Below, in pieces: positions 20,606 through 29,850 of a DNA stretch of 64,000 nt. Source of the stretch: Rubrobacter xylanophilus DSM 9941 (lineage in GTDB: Bacteria; Actinomycetota; Rubrobacteria; Rubrobacterales; Rubrobacteraceae); the NCBI RefSeq assembly GCF_000014185.1, contig NC_008148.1:1654001-1718000 (forward strand). Reading direction: 5' to 3'. A program made the translations under genes and the position numbers. The notes beneath the pieces were generated by a model. That model had not been told where the DNA came from and ran no database searches. It saw nothing but the letters and a program-made list of their open reading frames with translations. Position 1 is the first letter of the stretch; each line of letters starts with the position of its first letter.

Positions 20606-21700
20606 TCAGCCAGGGCTTCCGGTCGCGGAGGCCGCCAGCCGGTCGGCCCGCTCCTTGGCGGCCAGGGCCTTGGTGAACTCCTCCAGCTCGCCGCCCAGCA
20701 CCGCCTCCAGGTTGTGGACGGTGAGGCCGACGCGGTGGTCCGTGATCCTGCCCTGCGGGAAGTTGTAGGTGCGGATCTTGGCCGACCTGTCGCCAGAGCC
20801 GAACTGCGCCAGCCGCATCTGGCCCTCCCTCTCCTGGCGCTCGCGCATCTCGCGCTCCAGCAGGCGGGAGCGGAGGATCCTCAGGGCCTGCTCCTTGTTC
20901 TGCAGCTGGCTCTTCTCGTTCTGGCAGGTGACCACCAGGCCCGTCGGCTTGTGGGTGATCCTGACCGCCGAGTCGGTGGTGTTCACGCTCTGCCCGCCGG
21001 GGCCGCTGGAGCGGTAGACGTCTATCTCCAGGTCGTTCGGGTTTATCTCGACCTCCACCTCCTCGGCCTCCGGCAGCACGGCCACCGTGGCGGTGGAGGT
21101 GTGTATCCGCCCCTGGCTCTCGGTCTTGGGGACCCTCTGGACCCGGTGGGTGCCGCCCTCGTGCTTGAAGACCGAATAGGCGCCGTCGCCCTCGATCTCC
21201 ACGATGATCTCCTTGTACCCGCCGACCTCGGCCGGGCTGGCGTCCAGCACCCGGTGCCTGAAGCCCAGCCTATCCGCGTAGCGGGCGTACATCTCGTAGA
21301 GGTCGCCGGCGAACAGCGCCGCCTCGTCCCCGCCGGTCCCGGCCCGGATCTCCAGGATCACGTCCTTGTCGTCGTTCGGGTCGCGGTCGATGAGCTCCGA
21401 TCTTATCTCCTCGGCCAGCTCCCCCGCCCGCCTCCCGGCCTCCCGGGCCTCCCCGGCGAAGAACTCCCGCTCCTCGGCGCTCTCGGCGGCCGGGATCAGC
21501 TCCCGGGCCTCCCGCTCCTCCCGCAACGCCTCGAGAAAGCGCTCGCTCAGCTCGGCCCCGCGCCGCATCCGGGAGTGCTCCCGGGCGACCTCGGCGTAGC
21601 GGCGCTGGTCGTTGAAGATGGCCGGGTCGGAGAGCTCCTCCGTGAGCTCCCTGTAGCGCGCCACCGTCTCCTTTGCCAGCTTGACGACCTGCTCGTCCAC
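20606..21700 (-). CDS. prfA: peptide chain release factor 1
   Basis: Recognises UAA and UAG stop codons and triggers peptide release. The 364-residue product carries the class-1 [13 protein letters not shown] motif whose glutamine is the PrmC target, and the RF1-type tripeptide context [10 protein letters not shown] (P-K-T) rather than the SPF of RF2. The GTG start is 2 nt downstream of the DUF1385 gene stop. Confidence 0.96.
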   Translation of the reverse strand: MDEQVVKLAKETVARYRELTEELSDPAIFNDQRRYAEVAREHSRMRRGAELSERFLEALREEREARELIPAAESAEEREFFAGEAREAGRRAGELAEEIRSELIDRDPNDDKDVILEIRAGTGGDEAALFAGDLYEMYARYADRLGFRHRVLDASPAEVGGYKEIIVEIEGDGAYSVFKHEGGTHRVQRVPKTESQGRIHTSTATVAVLPEAEEVEVEINPNDLEIDVYRSSGPGGQSVNTTDSAVRITHKPTGLVVTCQNEKSQLQNKEQALRILRSRLLEREMRERQEREGQMRLAQFGSGDRSAKIRTYNFPQGRITDHRVGLTVHNLEAVLGGELEEFTKALAAKERADRLAASATGSPG

Positions 21701-21702
21701 CT

Positions 21703-22611
21703 CTATATCACCAGCTTGCTCGTCTCGTCAGGCCTTATCCTGGCCTCTTCCTCCATCGCGAGCACCTTCTTCAGCGAGGCCATCGCCACCTCGACCATCT
21801 CGTCGGTCGGCTCGCGGGTGGTCAGCCTCTGCAGCTGGAGCCCGGGCCACACCAGCGCCCGCACCAGCGCGTTGTCCTGGTGCCGGGCGCTCCACATGAT
21901 GAACTCAAAGGCCAGCCCGGCTACCAGCGGGATCACGACCACCCGGCTCGCCACCATGTACAGCCAGCCCTCCACCCCCAGCAGCGAGAACACCAGGATG
22001 GAGAGCACCAGCACGTACAGGATAAAGCTGGTCCCGCAGCGCACGTGGCTGGTGTCCAGCCTCCGGGCGTTCTCCGGGACAAGCTCCTCGCCCCGCTCGT
22101 AGACCTTTATCGCCTTGTGCTCGGCCCCGTGGTAGGCGAAGAAGCGCTTGATGTCCCGGCTTGCGGCGGTGATGACCAGCAGGTAGGCGATAAAGATCGC
22201 CACCCGGATCACGCCCTCCACCAGGTTGAAGAGCACCGGGTGCTCTATCCCGCCCACCAGGGAGCCGAGGCCCTTGGTCCCTAGCACCGGGGCCACCAGG
22301 AACAGGGCAACCCCCAGCGCCAGCGCGAACAGCAGGGTGGCCGCGATCTCCTTCTTGGAGAGCTCCTCGTCCTCGCCGAGCGCTATGTTGGTGGAGATGG
22401 TCAGCGCCCGCATGCCGAGCCAGAGGGTCTCGGCGAGCGAGAGGAAGCCCCGGACGACCGGCAGCCGGAAGAGCCGGCTCCTGCGGGTGATCGAGCGGAA
22501 GCGCTCGGCCCTCAGGTCCAGCTCCCCCTCCGGCGTCCTGACCGCCATCCCCCAGAAGTTGGGGGAGCGCATCAGGACCCCCTCCATAACCGCCTGCCCG
22601 CCGACCCTCAT
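21703..22611 (-). CDS. DUF1385 (YqhQ-type) polytopic membrane protein
   Basis: A 302-residue membrane protein of unknown function. It opens with the family signature [14 protein letters not shown], has about four to five transmembrane helices between residues 85 and 240, and a conserved [17 protein letters not shown] loop followed by [12 protein letters not shown]. The gene is commonly sandwiched between rpmE and prfA, as here. No reaction can be assigned from sequence. Confidence 0.9.
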   Translation of the reverse strand: MRVGGQAVMEGVLMRSPNFWGMAVRTPEGELDLRAERFRSITRRSRLFRLPVVRGFLSLAETLWLGMRALTISTNIALGEDEELSKKEIAATLLFALALGVALFLVAPVLGTKGLGSLVGGIEHPVLFNLVEGVIRVAIFIAYLLVITAASRDIKRFFAYHGAEHKAIKVYERGEELVPENARRLDTSHVRCGTSFILYVLVLSILVFSLLGVEGWLYMVASRVVVIPLVAGLAFEFIMWSARHQDNALVRALVWPGLQLQRLTTREPTDEMVEVAMASLKKVLAMEEEARIRPDETSKLVI

Positions 22612-22623
22612 GGCGCGGGAGGC

Positions 22624-22893
22624 CTAGCCCTGCTCGCCGCTCTGCTGCTGCCGCCGGCGCCGGCGGCTCTCGAACCTCTGCACCCGGCCGCCGGTGTCCA
22701 CGATCCGCTGCCTCCCGGTGTAGAACGGGTGGCTGGCGCTGGAGATGTCCAGCTCCACCAGCGGGTAGGTGTTGCCGTCCTCCCACTCGATGGTCTTGTT
22801 CGTCTCCACCGTCGAGCGGGTCAGGAAGGCGAAATCCGCGCCGGCGTCCCGGAAGACCACCGGCCGGTACTCGGGATGTATGCCCTTCTTCAC
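22624..22893 (-). CDS. rpmE2: 50S ribosomal protein L31 type B
   Basis: Ribosomal protein bridging the large and small subunits (89 residues). It begins [16 protein letters not shown] and lacks the CxxC zinc ligands, so it is the zinc-free B type. The C-terminus is a basic Arg/Gln-rich extension. The GTG start has GGAGG 10 nt upstream. It sits between rho and DUF1385. Confidence 0.95.
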   Translation of the reverse strand: MKKGIHPEYRPVVFRDAGADFAFLTRSTVETNKTIEWEDGNTYPLVELDISSASHPFYTGRQRIVDTGGRVQRFESRRRRRQQQSGEQG

Positions 22894-22985
22894 GGTACCA
22901 AGACCTCCATCTCATCAGATCGGACCGCCACCAAGGCAGTGTAGAGTTTACCCCGAAGCGGCCCGGGCGTGCGCGGCGCGTATCT

Positions 22986-24482
22986 CTAGCTGCGGACCCG
23001 CTGCAGCTGCCGCAGGAACTCCGCGTTGGTGCGCGTCTCCTTCAGCTTCTGAATGAGCAGCTCTATCTTGGCCGCGGTGTCCAGGGCGTTCAGGATGTTG
23101 CGCACCTGCCAGACCCTCTGGGCCTCGGCCGGCTCCATCAGCAGCTCCTCCTTGCGGGTGCCGGAGTCCTCGATGTTGATGGCCGGGTAGATCCTCCGGT
23201 TCGCCAGCTTGCGGTCCAGGTGGATCTCCATGTTGCCCGTGCCCTTGAACTCCTCGTAGATCACCTCGTCCATCCGGCTGCCGGTGTCGATGAGCGCGCT
23301 GGCCAGGATGGTGAGCGACCCGCCGTTCTCTATGTTCCTCGCCGCCCCGAAGAACTTCTTGGGCGGGTAGAGCGCCGCCGAGTCCACGCCGCCGGAGAGG
23401 ATGCGCCCGGAGGCGGGGGCCGCGAGGTTGTACGCCCGGGCCAGACGGGTGATGGAGTCGAGGAGCACCACCACGTCCTCGCCCTCCTCCACCAGCCGCT
23501 TGACCCGCTCCAGCACCAGCTCGGCCACCGCTATGTGGTTCTCGGCCGGCTGGTCGAAGGTGGAGGCGACCACCTCGGCCTCCCGGACGCTGCGCTCCCA
23601 GTCGGTCACCTCCTCCGGCCGCTCGTCGGCCAGCAGCACGAACAGGCGCACCTCCGGGTAGTTGGCCGCGATGGACTGGGCGATCTGCTTGAGGATGGTC
23701 GTCTTGCCCGCCTTGGGCGGGGAGACGATGAGGCCCCGCTGGCCTTTGCCGATGGGCGCCACCAGGTCTATGACCCGCGGCGCGATGTCGTTGGGCTTCC
23801 ACTCCAGCCGGAGCCGCTCCATCGGGTAGAGCGGCGTCAGGTCGTCGAAGTTCGGCCGCCACCGGCCCTTCTGGGCCTCCCGGCCGTTGATGGTCTCTAT
23901 CCGGACCATCGCCGGGTACTTCTCCCCGTTGCGCGCCGGCCGGATCTGCCCGACGATGTAGTCGCCGCGCCGGAGGTTGAAGCGCTTTATCTGGCTGGTG
24001 GAGATGTAGACGTCGTTCTTGCTCTGGCTGTAGCCGCTGGTGCGGAGGAAACCGAAGCCGTCGGGCAGGACGTCGAGAACGCCGCTCTGGACGAGCGACT
24101 CGTCCCTCTCCCTGCCCTCCTGCTCGGCGGGCGGCTGCTCGCGCCGCTGGCGCTGCTGCTGCTCCTGACGGCGCTTCTCCACCTCCTCGGGCCGCTCCAC
24201 GACGGCCGTGTCCGCCTCGCCGAAGGCGTCGGTCTGCGTCCGGGCCTCGGGCGCGGCCTGCTCCTCCCCGCCGTTTGCGGCGGGGGCCTCGGCCACCGCC
24301 CCGGCAGAGCCCGGGTTCTCCCCGGCCCGCTGCTGCTCGGCGGCCTGCTGGGTCGCGACCTTGTAGATCAGCTCGGCAAGCTCGGCCTTGCGGTACTTGC
24401 GGTAGTGCTCGATGCCGAGCTGCGAGGCGATCTGGTGCAGATCGCTGAGCCTCTTCCGTTCCAGGGTAGCCAGTTCGGTCAT
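22986..24482 (-). CDS. rho: transcription termination factor Rho
   Basis: Hexameric RNA-dependent ATPase that ends transcription. It has the N-terminal Rho_N helical domain (residues 1-45), then a low-complexity insert rich in Ala, Glu, Gln and Arg (about 50-130) such as actinobacteria and other high-GC bacteria carry. The RNA-binding cold-shock domain follows ([20 protein letters not shown]), then the RecA-like motor with Walker [13 protein letters not shown]. The 498 residues exceed E. coli Rho because of the insert. GGAGAGG precedes the ATG. Confidence 0.97.
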   Translation of the reverse strand: MTELATLERKRLSDLHQIASQLGIEHYRKYRKAELAELIYKVATQQAAEQQRAGENPGSAGAVAEAPAANGGEEQAAPEARTQTDAFGEADTAVVERPEEVEKRRQEQQQRQRREQPPAEQEGRERDESLVQSGVLDVLPDGFGFLRTSGYSQSKNDVYISTSQIKRFNLRRGDYIVGQIRPARNGEKYPAMVRIETINGREAQKGRWRPNFDDLTPLYPMERLRLEWKPNDIAPRVIDLVAPIGKGQRGLIVSPPKAGKTTILKQIAQSIAANYPEVRLFVLLADERPEEVTDWERSVREAEVVASTFDQPAENHIAVAELVLERVKRLVEEGEDVVVLLDSITRLARAYNLAAPASGRILSGGVDSAALYPPKKFFGAARNIENGGSLTILASALIDTGSRMDEVIYEEFKGTGNMEIHLDRKLANRRIYPAINIEDSGTRKEELLMEPAEAQRVWQVRNILNALDTAAKIELLIQKLKETRTNAEFLRQLQRVRS

Positions 24483-24557
24483 TGCTGCTTCACCTCTCCT
24501 ACTGCTTTGCTACGCGCGGCGCCTCACGATGGCCGGTCGCGTCCTGTCGGGCACGTG

Positions 24558-25559
24558 TCAACGCTGGAATCCTTGCAGGCCCGCATCGGGTTCGAGGGCG
24601 TGGATGGTGTCTATAAATCTTATCATACGCGGGCGGGTGGACATCACCACGGTGTGGGTGCGCGCCCCGCCCCGGAAGTACCGCACCCCCGCCAGGGTCT
24701 CCCCGGAGGTGAGCCCGGTGGCCGCGAAGACCACGTCGTCGCCGCTTATGAGGTCGTCGGTGGTGAGCTTGCGCTCGGGGTCCGCGAGCCCGTACTCCCG
24801 CAGGCGCTCGACCTGCGAGCGGTTCACGGGCCACATCCGGGCCTGTATCTCGCCGCCGAGGCACTTCACGACCGCGGCGGCGAGAACCCCCTCCGGGGCC
24901 CCTCCGATGCCGATCACGGCGTGGACGTCGGAGTCCCTGAGCCCCACGGCTATGGAGGGGGTGAGGTCGCCCTCGGGGCGCATGTGGATCCTGGCGCCGG
25001 TGCGCCGGATCTCCTCGATGAGCTCCCGGTGCCGGTCGCGGTCCAGAACGACGACGGTTATCTCCGAGGCCCGGCGGCCGAGCGCCGCGGCTATGGCCTC
25101 GACGTTCTCGGCCGCCGGGGCGTCGATGTCGATGTGGCCGCGGGCCCGCGGGCCGACGATGAGCTTGCTCATGTACATGTCCGGCATCCGGAGCATGGTC
25201 CCCTCGGGGGCGGCGGCTATGGCGGAGATGGCCCCCTCCTGCCCCTTGACGAGCAGCGAGAGCCCCTCCACGGGCTCGACCGCGAGGTCCACCCGGACCC
25301 TGCCGCTGCCCACGACGTCCCCCGCCCGCAGGGTGCCGGCCTCCTCCTTGAGGGGCCTGGACCGGCCCTGCTCGTCCACGTGGTGCTCGCGCAGCAGGGC
25401 CACCCTGCCCGCCACCGGCATGCCCCGCAGCTCCTCCCGGAAGGTCTTCGCCGCCAGGGCGTAGGCCTTCCCGGCGTCCCCGGAACCCTCCAGCCGGGCG
25501 ACGCGCAGCGCGACCCGCTCGGTCACGGCGGCGTACTCGAGGGCCCCGGCCCCCACCAC
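24558..25559 (-). CDS. GlpX-like protein (class II fructose-1,6-bisphosphatase family), divergent active site
   Basis: The 333-residue product aligns along its length with GlpX: APDMYM-type segment (MPDMYMSKLIVGP), GIGGAPEGVLAAAVVKCLGGE, DLISGDDVVFAATGLTSG and a final RFIDTIHALE. However, metal and phosphate residues differ from active GlpX. The usual GEGExDEAPML motif is replaced by a LREHHVDEQG segment, DPxEGT reads EPVEGL (residues 95-100), and the early Asp of the ADG motif is missing. It may act on another phosphate ester or be inactive as FBPase. Start GTG at 25559; it lies downstream of the cyclic-diphosphoglycerate synthetase gene. Confidence 0.75.
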   Translation of the reverse strand: MVGAGALEYAAVTERVALRVARLEGSGDAGKAYALAAKTFREELRGMPVAGRVALLREHHVDEQGRSRPLKEEAGTLRAGDVVGSGRVRVDLAVEPVEGLSLLVKGQEGAISAIAAAPEGTMLRMPDMYMSKLIVGPRARGHIDIDAPAAENVEAIAAALGRRASEITVVVLDRDRHRELIEEIRRTGARIHMRPEGDLTPSIAVGLRDSDVHAVIGIGGAPEGVLAAAVVKCLGGEIQARMWPVNRSQVERLREYGLADPERKLTTDDLISGDDVVFAATGLTSGETLAGVRYFRGGARTHTVVMSTRPRMIRFIDTIHALEPDAGLQGFQR

Positions 25560-25704
25560 CCCAGAGCGCGAATCAGACGACCCGATAGACGATCACCCAA
25601 CCTCCCATCCCTGCAAGATGCCCGCAGGTCGATATGCGGTTTGCCAGCAGGGCTTTAGCCGGAATAAAAGCGGATCAGCATCGTTCGGACTAGGCGGGAT
25701 TATA
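25560..25704 (-). promoter_or_regulatory. -10 box and about 130-nt leader upstream of the glpX-like gene
   Basis: A perfect -10 TATAAT (25699-25704, minus strand) overlaps the stop of the upstream gene; no good -35 is seen. If used, the leader would be about 130 nt, long for this genome, and markedly less GC-rich than its surroundings. It contains a small CCTGC/GCAGG stem-loop (25613-25638 region) but no known riboswitch pattern that I can name. Confidence 0.4.
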
Positions 25705-27028
25705 CACCACGGTCCCCGGAGCGACCACGGCCGGCCGCGCGGGCCAGGCGCAGCAGGGCGCCGTCGAGCCCCTCCGCGACGGGGTCGTTGTCGCAGTAGA
25801 TCACGCGCCGACCCTCCTCGGCCCCGCGGCGGGTGACGACGTCGACGGCGGCGGCCTTTATCTCGGTGAGGTAGGCGTCCACCCCGGGCATCCCCTCGAG
25901 GTCTTCGGCGAGCTTGCTGCGGTTGGAGAGGTTGCCGGAGACGGCGACGACCTCGCAGCCGTACCCCTCCTCCAGGTGCCCGGCGAGCCGCTTCAGCACC
26001 GCGGGCGGGGCGGTGGAGACGTAGGCGACCCTCATCCCCCGCACCTCCCCCACGGGCCGCGGGCGGAAGACCGCCGGGATGACGGGGAGGTCCGGCCGGA
26101 CCTCCCGCACCCGACGCACAAGCTCCTCGACCCTGCCGGGCGGGGCCATCGGCTCCTCGGCCATCGTGAGGACGAGAAGGTCGGAGATCAGGAGGCGGTA
26201 GGCCCCGAGATAGCCGGCCACGTACTCCGGGTCCTGGTGCGCCCCGGCCACCAGGACCCGCCGGTCCACCTCGACCGGCGGGATCGCAGCCCCCGAGCCG
26301 TCGAAGACCGTGATCCCGGTGTCCAGCCCCGCGGCTATCCGGGCCCCCTCCAGCACGTTGGAGACGAAGGGCTCGCCCGCCAGCCCCCCGCCGCACCGGC
26401 GGCACCCCACCGTGGTGACCCGGCTGAGGGCGGCGGTCTCGTAGTAGTCGCTCGCGGCGTGGGCCCCGCGCTCGAGCGCCCGGAGCAGGTAGTCGCTGCC
26501 CACCTCCAGCCGGCGCCCCTCCAGCACCTCGGGCTCCGGCGGACCCCCGCGTCCCATGGAGACCACCGCGGGCCGGAAGCCCTCGCGGTCCAGAAGCCGG
26601 GCCAGGTAGCCGGTCACGGCGGTCTTCCCCACGCGCTTGCCCGTGCCGATCACGGCGAGGGAGGGTTTTCCGGGCACCCGGCGCATCTCGGGCGGGCGCA
26701 GCTCGAAGTCGCTGCCGACGTAGCGGGCGCCGGCGGCCAGGGCGAGCGAGGCGATCCGCATCCGCTCCCGGTAGCCCACGACCGGCTCGTCGGAGAGGTC
26801 CACCACGGCCTCCACCCCGTAACGCTCGAGCGCCTGGCGCACGGCCGAGACGGGGTCCTCCGCCGCCACGAGCGGCAGACCGTAGTCCGCGCCCTCCCCG
26901 ATCTTCTCCGTCCCGCCCAGAAAGGCGGCGGCGACCCCTTTGGCGCCGAGCTGCTCCCGGACGCGCCGCATGGCGTCCAGCACCACGGGGGGGTAGTGCT
27001 CGCCGTCTATGAGGAAGAGGGTGCGCAA
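25700..27028 (-). CDS. cpgS: cyclic 2,3-diphosphoglycerate synthetase family protein
   Basis: ATP-dependent ligase family that closes 2,3-diphosphoglycerate to the cyclic compound, a thermoprotectant and phosphate store best known from methanogens. The 442-residue product starts LFLIDGEHYPPVV, has DLSDEPVV, a P-loop IGTGKRVGKTAVTG (residues 128-136), SMGRGGPPEPEV, a CxxC in TTVGCRRCGGG (Cys209/212), TMAEEPMAPP and a C-terminal EIKAAAVDVVTRRG. These match the family closely from memory. The start is TTG at 27028 with no good ribosome site. It is 9 nt downstream of a metallophosphoesterase and upstream of the GlpX-like gene, suggesting a phosphoglycerate-related unit. Confidence 0.8.
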   Translation of the reverse strand: MRTLFLIDGEHYPPVVLDAMRRVREQLGAKGVAAAFLGGTEKIGEGADYGLPLVAAEDPVSAVRQALERYGVEAVVDLSDEPVVGYRERMRIASLALAAGARYVGSDFELRPPEMRRVPGKPSLAVIGTGKRVGKTAVTGYLARLLDREGFRPAVVSMGRGGPPEPEVLEGRRLEVGSDYLLRALERGAHAASDYYETAALSRVTTVGCRRCGGGLAGEPFVSNVLEGARIAAGLDTGITVFDGSGAAIPPVEVDRRVLVAGAHQDPEYVAGYLGAYRLLISDLLVLTMAEEPMAPPGRVEELVRRVREVRPDLPVIPAVFRPRPVGEVRGMRVAYVSTAPPAVLKRLAGHLEEGYGCEVVAVSGNLSNRSKLAEDLEGMPGVDAYLTEIKAAAVDVVTRRGAEEGRRVIYCDNDPVAEGLDGALLRLARAAGRGRSGDRGV

Positions 27029-27037
27029 GGGCGGGGG

Positions 27038-27862
27038 TCAGGTGATCAGACGCCGCTGCCGGCGGTTGCCGGGGCGGCCGTCGCCCTGGATCTCCTCGTA
27101 GTGGTAGTACTCGTGGGTCTCGGCGTTGAAGTCCACGACCAGCTCCCGCTCGCGGAAGGGGTACTTGCGGAACACCCTCACCCGCTCGTTCTCGACCTCG
27201 ATGATGTTGTAGCAGGGCCGGGTGTTGCCCCGCAGGCGGGTGGTGGAGGCGGTCCCGGCGTTGACGATGAACATGTTCTCGAGCCGCCACGAGTAGGGCA
27301 CGTGCTTGTGGCCGGAGAGCACCAGGTCCACCTCGGTGTCCGCCAGCAGCTCCAGCACGTCCCCCGCGTCGAAGACGATGTTCCGCTCCCGGCCGGTGCC
27401 GGGGATGGGGATGAGGTGGTGGTGGACCACGAAGATCTTGAGCTTCTCCTCCGCCCCGGCGAAGCTCTCGTGGATAAAGCCGTAGTGCTCGCGCCCCACC
27501 CGGCCGTCGTTGAGGTCGGGCTCGGAGGAGTCCACCCCGACCATGATGGCGTCCTCGAAGTCTATGACGGAGTAGCGCTCCCCGAAGAGCCGCTCGAAGT
27601 GCACGTAGCCCACGTTGCGCGAGTCGTGGTTGCCGGGAATCACCATCAGGTGCTCGCAGCGGAAGCGGCGGATGTACTCGGCCGCCTGCTCGTACTCCTG
27701 CCGGTAGCCGGCGTTGGTGAGGTCCCCGGAGACCACGACCGCCGTGGGGTCGAGGTCGTTTATCTCCAGGATGGAGCGCTCCAGCAGGTCCGGTATGAAG
27801 TACGGGCTCCCGCAGTGGATGTCCGAGATCTGGCAGATGGTGAGGCGTCCCTGGGTGCTCAT
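27038..27862 (-). CDS. calcineurin-like metallophosphoesterase
   Basis: Dinuclear-metal phosphoesterase of 274 residues. All five blocks are present in order: SDIHCG, GDLTNAG, GNHDSRN, the HHH of VVHHHLIP, and GHKH. The layout resembles cyclic-nucleotide or phosphodiester hydrolases of the CpdA type, but the substrate is unknown. It lies directly upstream of the cyclic diphosphoglycerate synthetase gene and may open or degrade that or a related phosphoester. A TATACT -10-like box occurs at 27900-27905 in the short gap after argS; ATG preceded by GGGGAG. Confidence 0.85.
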   Translation of the reverse strand: MSTQGRLTICQISDIHCGSPYFIPDLLERSILEINDLDPTAVVVSGDLTNAGYRQEYEQAAEYIRRFRCEHLMVIPGNHDSRNVGYVHFERLFGERYSVIDFEDAIMVGVDSSEPDLNDGRVGREHYGFIHESFAGAEEKLKIFVVHHHLIPIPGTGRERNIVFDAGDVLELLADTEVDLVLSGHKHVPYSWRLENMFIVNAGTASTTRLRGNTRPCYNIIEVENERVRVFRKYPFRERELVVDFNAETHEYYHYEEIQGDGRPGNRRQRRLIT

Positions 27863-27917
27863 CTTCTCCCCGAAAAGGTGACTCCGGCGCGGCCCCCTGA
27901 GTATAGCAGAGGGCTCC

Positions 27918-29549
27918 CTACATCCGCTCCGGCGCCCGCACCCCGAGCAGGCCGAGCCCGGCGGCGAGGATGTTGCGGGTCGCGGCGCAGAGCGCCAGCC
28001 TCCTGGCCCGCACCTCCCCGTCCTCCACGAGCACCCGGTGGACGGTGTAGAACTGGTGGAAGCGGGTCGCCACCGTCTCCAGGTGCGCCGGGACGGGATG
28101 CACCTCCCGGCGGTCGGCCGCCCCCCGCACCACCCGCGGGAAGTCTATGAGCTCCAGGGCGAGCAGCCGCTCCTCGGGCGCGAGCTCGCCGGGGGGCACC
28201 TCCTCCCCCGCCTCCTCCCCAGCCCGCCGGAAGATGGAGCAGATCCTGGCGTGCGCGTACTGCACGTAGTAGACGGGGTTCTCCTCGGACTGCCGGATGG
28301 CGAGGTCCAGGTCGAAGTTCATCTCGTTGCGGTGCGAGGAGCGCACGTAGAAGTAGCGGGCCACGTCCACCCCCACCTCGTCGAGCAGCTCGTCGAAGGT
28401 GACGATGTTGCCCGCCCGCTTGCTGAACTTCACCTGTCGCCCCTCGCGCAGGAGCTTGACCAGCCGCACCAGCTCCACGTCCAGAAAGTCCTCCGGGAGC
28501 CCCAGCGCCACGAGCCCGGCCCTGAGGCGCGTCCCGTAGCCGGCGTGGTCCGCGCCCAGGATGTTGATGGCCCGCCTGAACCCGCGCGACCACTTGTCCA
28601 GGTGGTAGGCGATGTCCGGGGCGACGTAGGTGTAGGAGCCGTCGCTCTTGACGAGCACCCGGTCCTTGTCGTCCCCGAAGCGGGAGGAGGCCAGCCACAG
28701 GGCCCCGTCCTTCTCGTAGGCGCACCCGGCCTCCCTGAGCCTCTCTATGGTCTCCTGGACCGCCCCGGACTCGTAGAGGCTCTTCTCGTTGAAGTAGGTG
28801 TCGAAGCCGACCCGGGCCCTCTCGAGGGTCCGCTTTATGTCCTCCATGCACCAGCGGGCGGCGAAGTCCCCGATGATCCGCAGCGCCTCCTCGGGCTCCA
28901 TCTCCAGCAGGGAGGCGCCGTGCGCCTCGGAGAGGTCCCGGGCGATCTCCTCCGTGTAGTCCCCCTTGTAGAGGGCGTCCGGGTCGGAGACCGGCCAGGC
29001 GCGGCCGTAAAGCCGGGCGTAGCGGTCGGCGACCGACTCGCCGAAGAGCCGGATCTGGTTTCCCCCGTCGTTGAAGTAGTACTCCCGCGAGACCCGCCGG
29101 CCCGCCGCCTCCAGGATGCGGGCCAGAGCGTCGCCGTAGGCGGCGTGGCGCCCGTGGGCCACGTGCAGCGGGCCGGTGGGGTTGGCGCTCACGAACTCGA
29201 CGTTTATGGGGTCCCCGGAGGGCGGGACCCGCCCGTAGCCCGTCCCCTCCCGGACTATGGCCCCTATCTCCTCCCACACCGCCTCCGGGGCGAGCCGGAA
29301 GTTGATGAACCCCGGCCCCGCCACCTCTACCTCGCGCACAAAGGGCGCCCTCAGCCTTCCGGCCAGCTCCTCGGCGACCTGCCGCGGGTTGCGCCGGAAG
29401 GTCCGGGCGTTGGCGAGGGCCACGTTGGTGGCGAAGTCCCCGTGCCGCGGGTCGTTGGGCCGCTCGACGTGCACCCCGTCGAGCTCCAGCCCGTAGGCCT
29501 CCCGCACGGCCCCGCGCACCGCCTCCGCCAGCCGGCCTTCAAAGCTCAT
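27918..29549 (-). CDS. argS: arginyl-tRNA synthetase
   Basis: Charges tRNA-Arg. The 543-residue class I synthetase has the N-terminal tRNA-recognition domain, a HIGH variant in PTGPLHVAHGRHAAYGD, and the KMSKS variant KFSKRAGN. The C-terminal anticodon-binding helical domain ends GLLGVRAPERM. The ATG overlaps the end of the DUF3006 gene by 11 nt. Confidence 0.96.
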   Translation of the reverse strand: MSFEGRLAEAVRGAVREAYGLELDGVHVERPNDPRHGDFATNVALANARTFRRNPRQVAEELAGRLRAPFVREVEVAGPGFINFRLAPEAVWEEIGAIVREGTGYGRVPPSGDPINVEFVSANPTGPLHVAHGRHAAYGDALARILEAAGRRVSREYYFNDGGNQIRLFGESVADRYARLYGRAWPVSDPDALYKGDYTEEIARDLSEAHGASLLEMEPEEALRIIGDFAARWCMEDIKRTLERARVGFDTYFNEKSLYESGAVQETIERLREAGCAYEKDGALWLASSRFGDDKDRVLVKSDGSYTYVAPDIAYHLDKWSRGFRRAINILGADHAGYGTRLRAGLVALGLPEDFLDVELVRLVKLLREGRQVKFSKRAGNIVTFDELLDEVGVDVARYFYVRSSHRNEMNFDLDLAIRQSEENPVYYVQYAHARICSIFRRAGEEAGEEVPPGELAPEERLLALELIDFPRVVRGAADRREVHPVPAHLETVATRFHQFYTVHRVLVEDGEVRARRLALCAATRNILAAGLGLLGVRAPERM

Positions 29550-29778
29550 CTTCGCCGCTCCGCCTCAACAAGTCCTCCAGAAGACGCCGGTTCTGCGCGG
29601 CGCACCGCGCCGTCTCCGCGTCGTCGCGCTCGAACCGCACCTCGAACACCTGGCCGGGGGCGCAGCCCTCGGGCAGAAGCTCCCGCGGCACGCCGAAGGT
29701 CCTCCGGCCCTCCGGGTACAGCAGGAGCACGGCCCATCCGCCGTTCTCGAACCTGTCGAGCTGCACCCGCACGGCCAT
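29539..29778 (-). CDS. DUF3006 small protein
   Basis: A 79-residue protein opening with VRVQLDRFENGGWAVLLLYPEG, the pattern of the DUF3006 family, and ending in a charged helix. Function unknown. A TAATAT box (29779-29784) touches the ATG at 29778; a GTG two codons later would stand 6 nt from that box, so the real start may be GTG with a leaderless message. It is coupled to argS by an 11-nt overlap. Confidence 0.75.
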   Translation of the reverse strand: MAVRVQLDRFENGGWAVLLLYPEGRRTFGVPRELLPEGCAPGQVFEVRFERDDAETARCAAQNRRLLEDLLRRSGEDEL

Positions 29779-29850
29779 ATATTAGCAAGCGCGGGGGCAC
29801 GCCCGGGGAGCTTGCCGCCAACCCTGCGAGGGCCTAACATTGCCGGTGCC

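Noticed and set aside
23220-25658. An 812-codon plus-strand frame over rho and glpX
   Set aside because: Runs antisense through two unrelated well-conserved genes; no homology of its own.
25593-27290. A 565-codon minus-strand frame overlapping the cyclic diphosphoglycerate synthetase
   Set aside because: Different phase of the same strand, with Arg/Gly/Pro-rich content; the synthetase frame has the real motifs.
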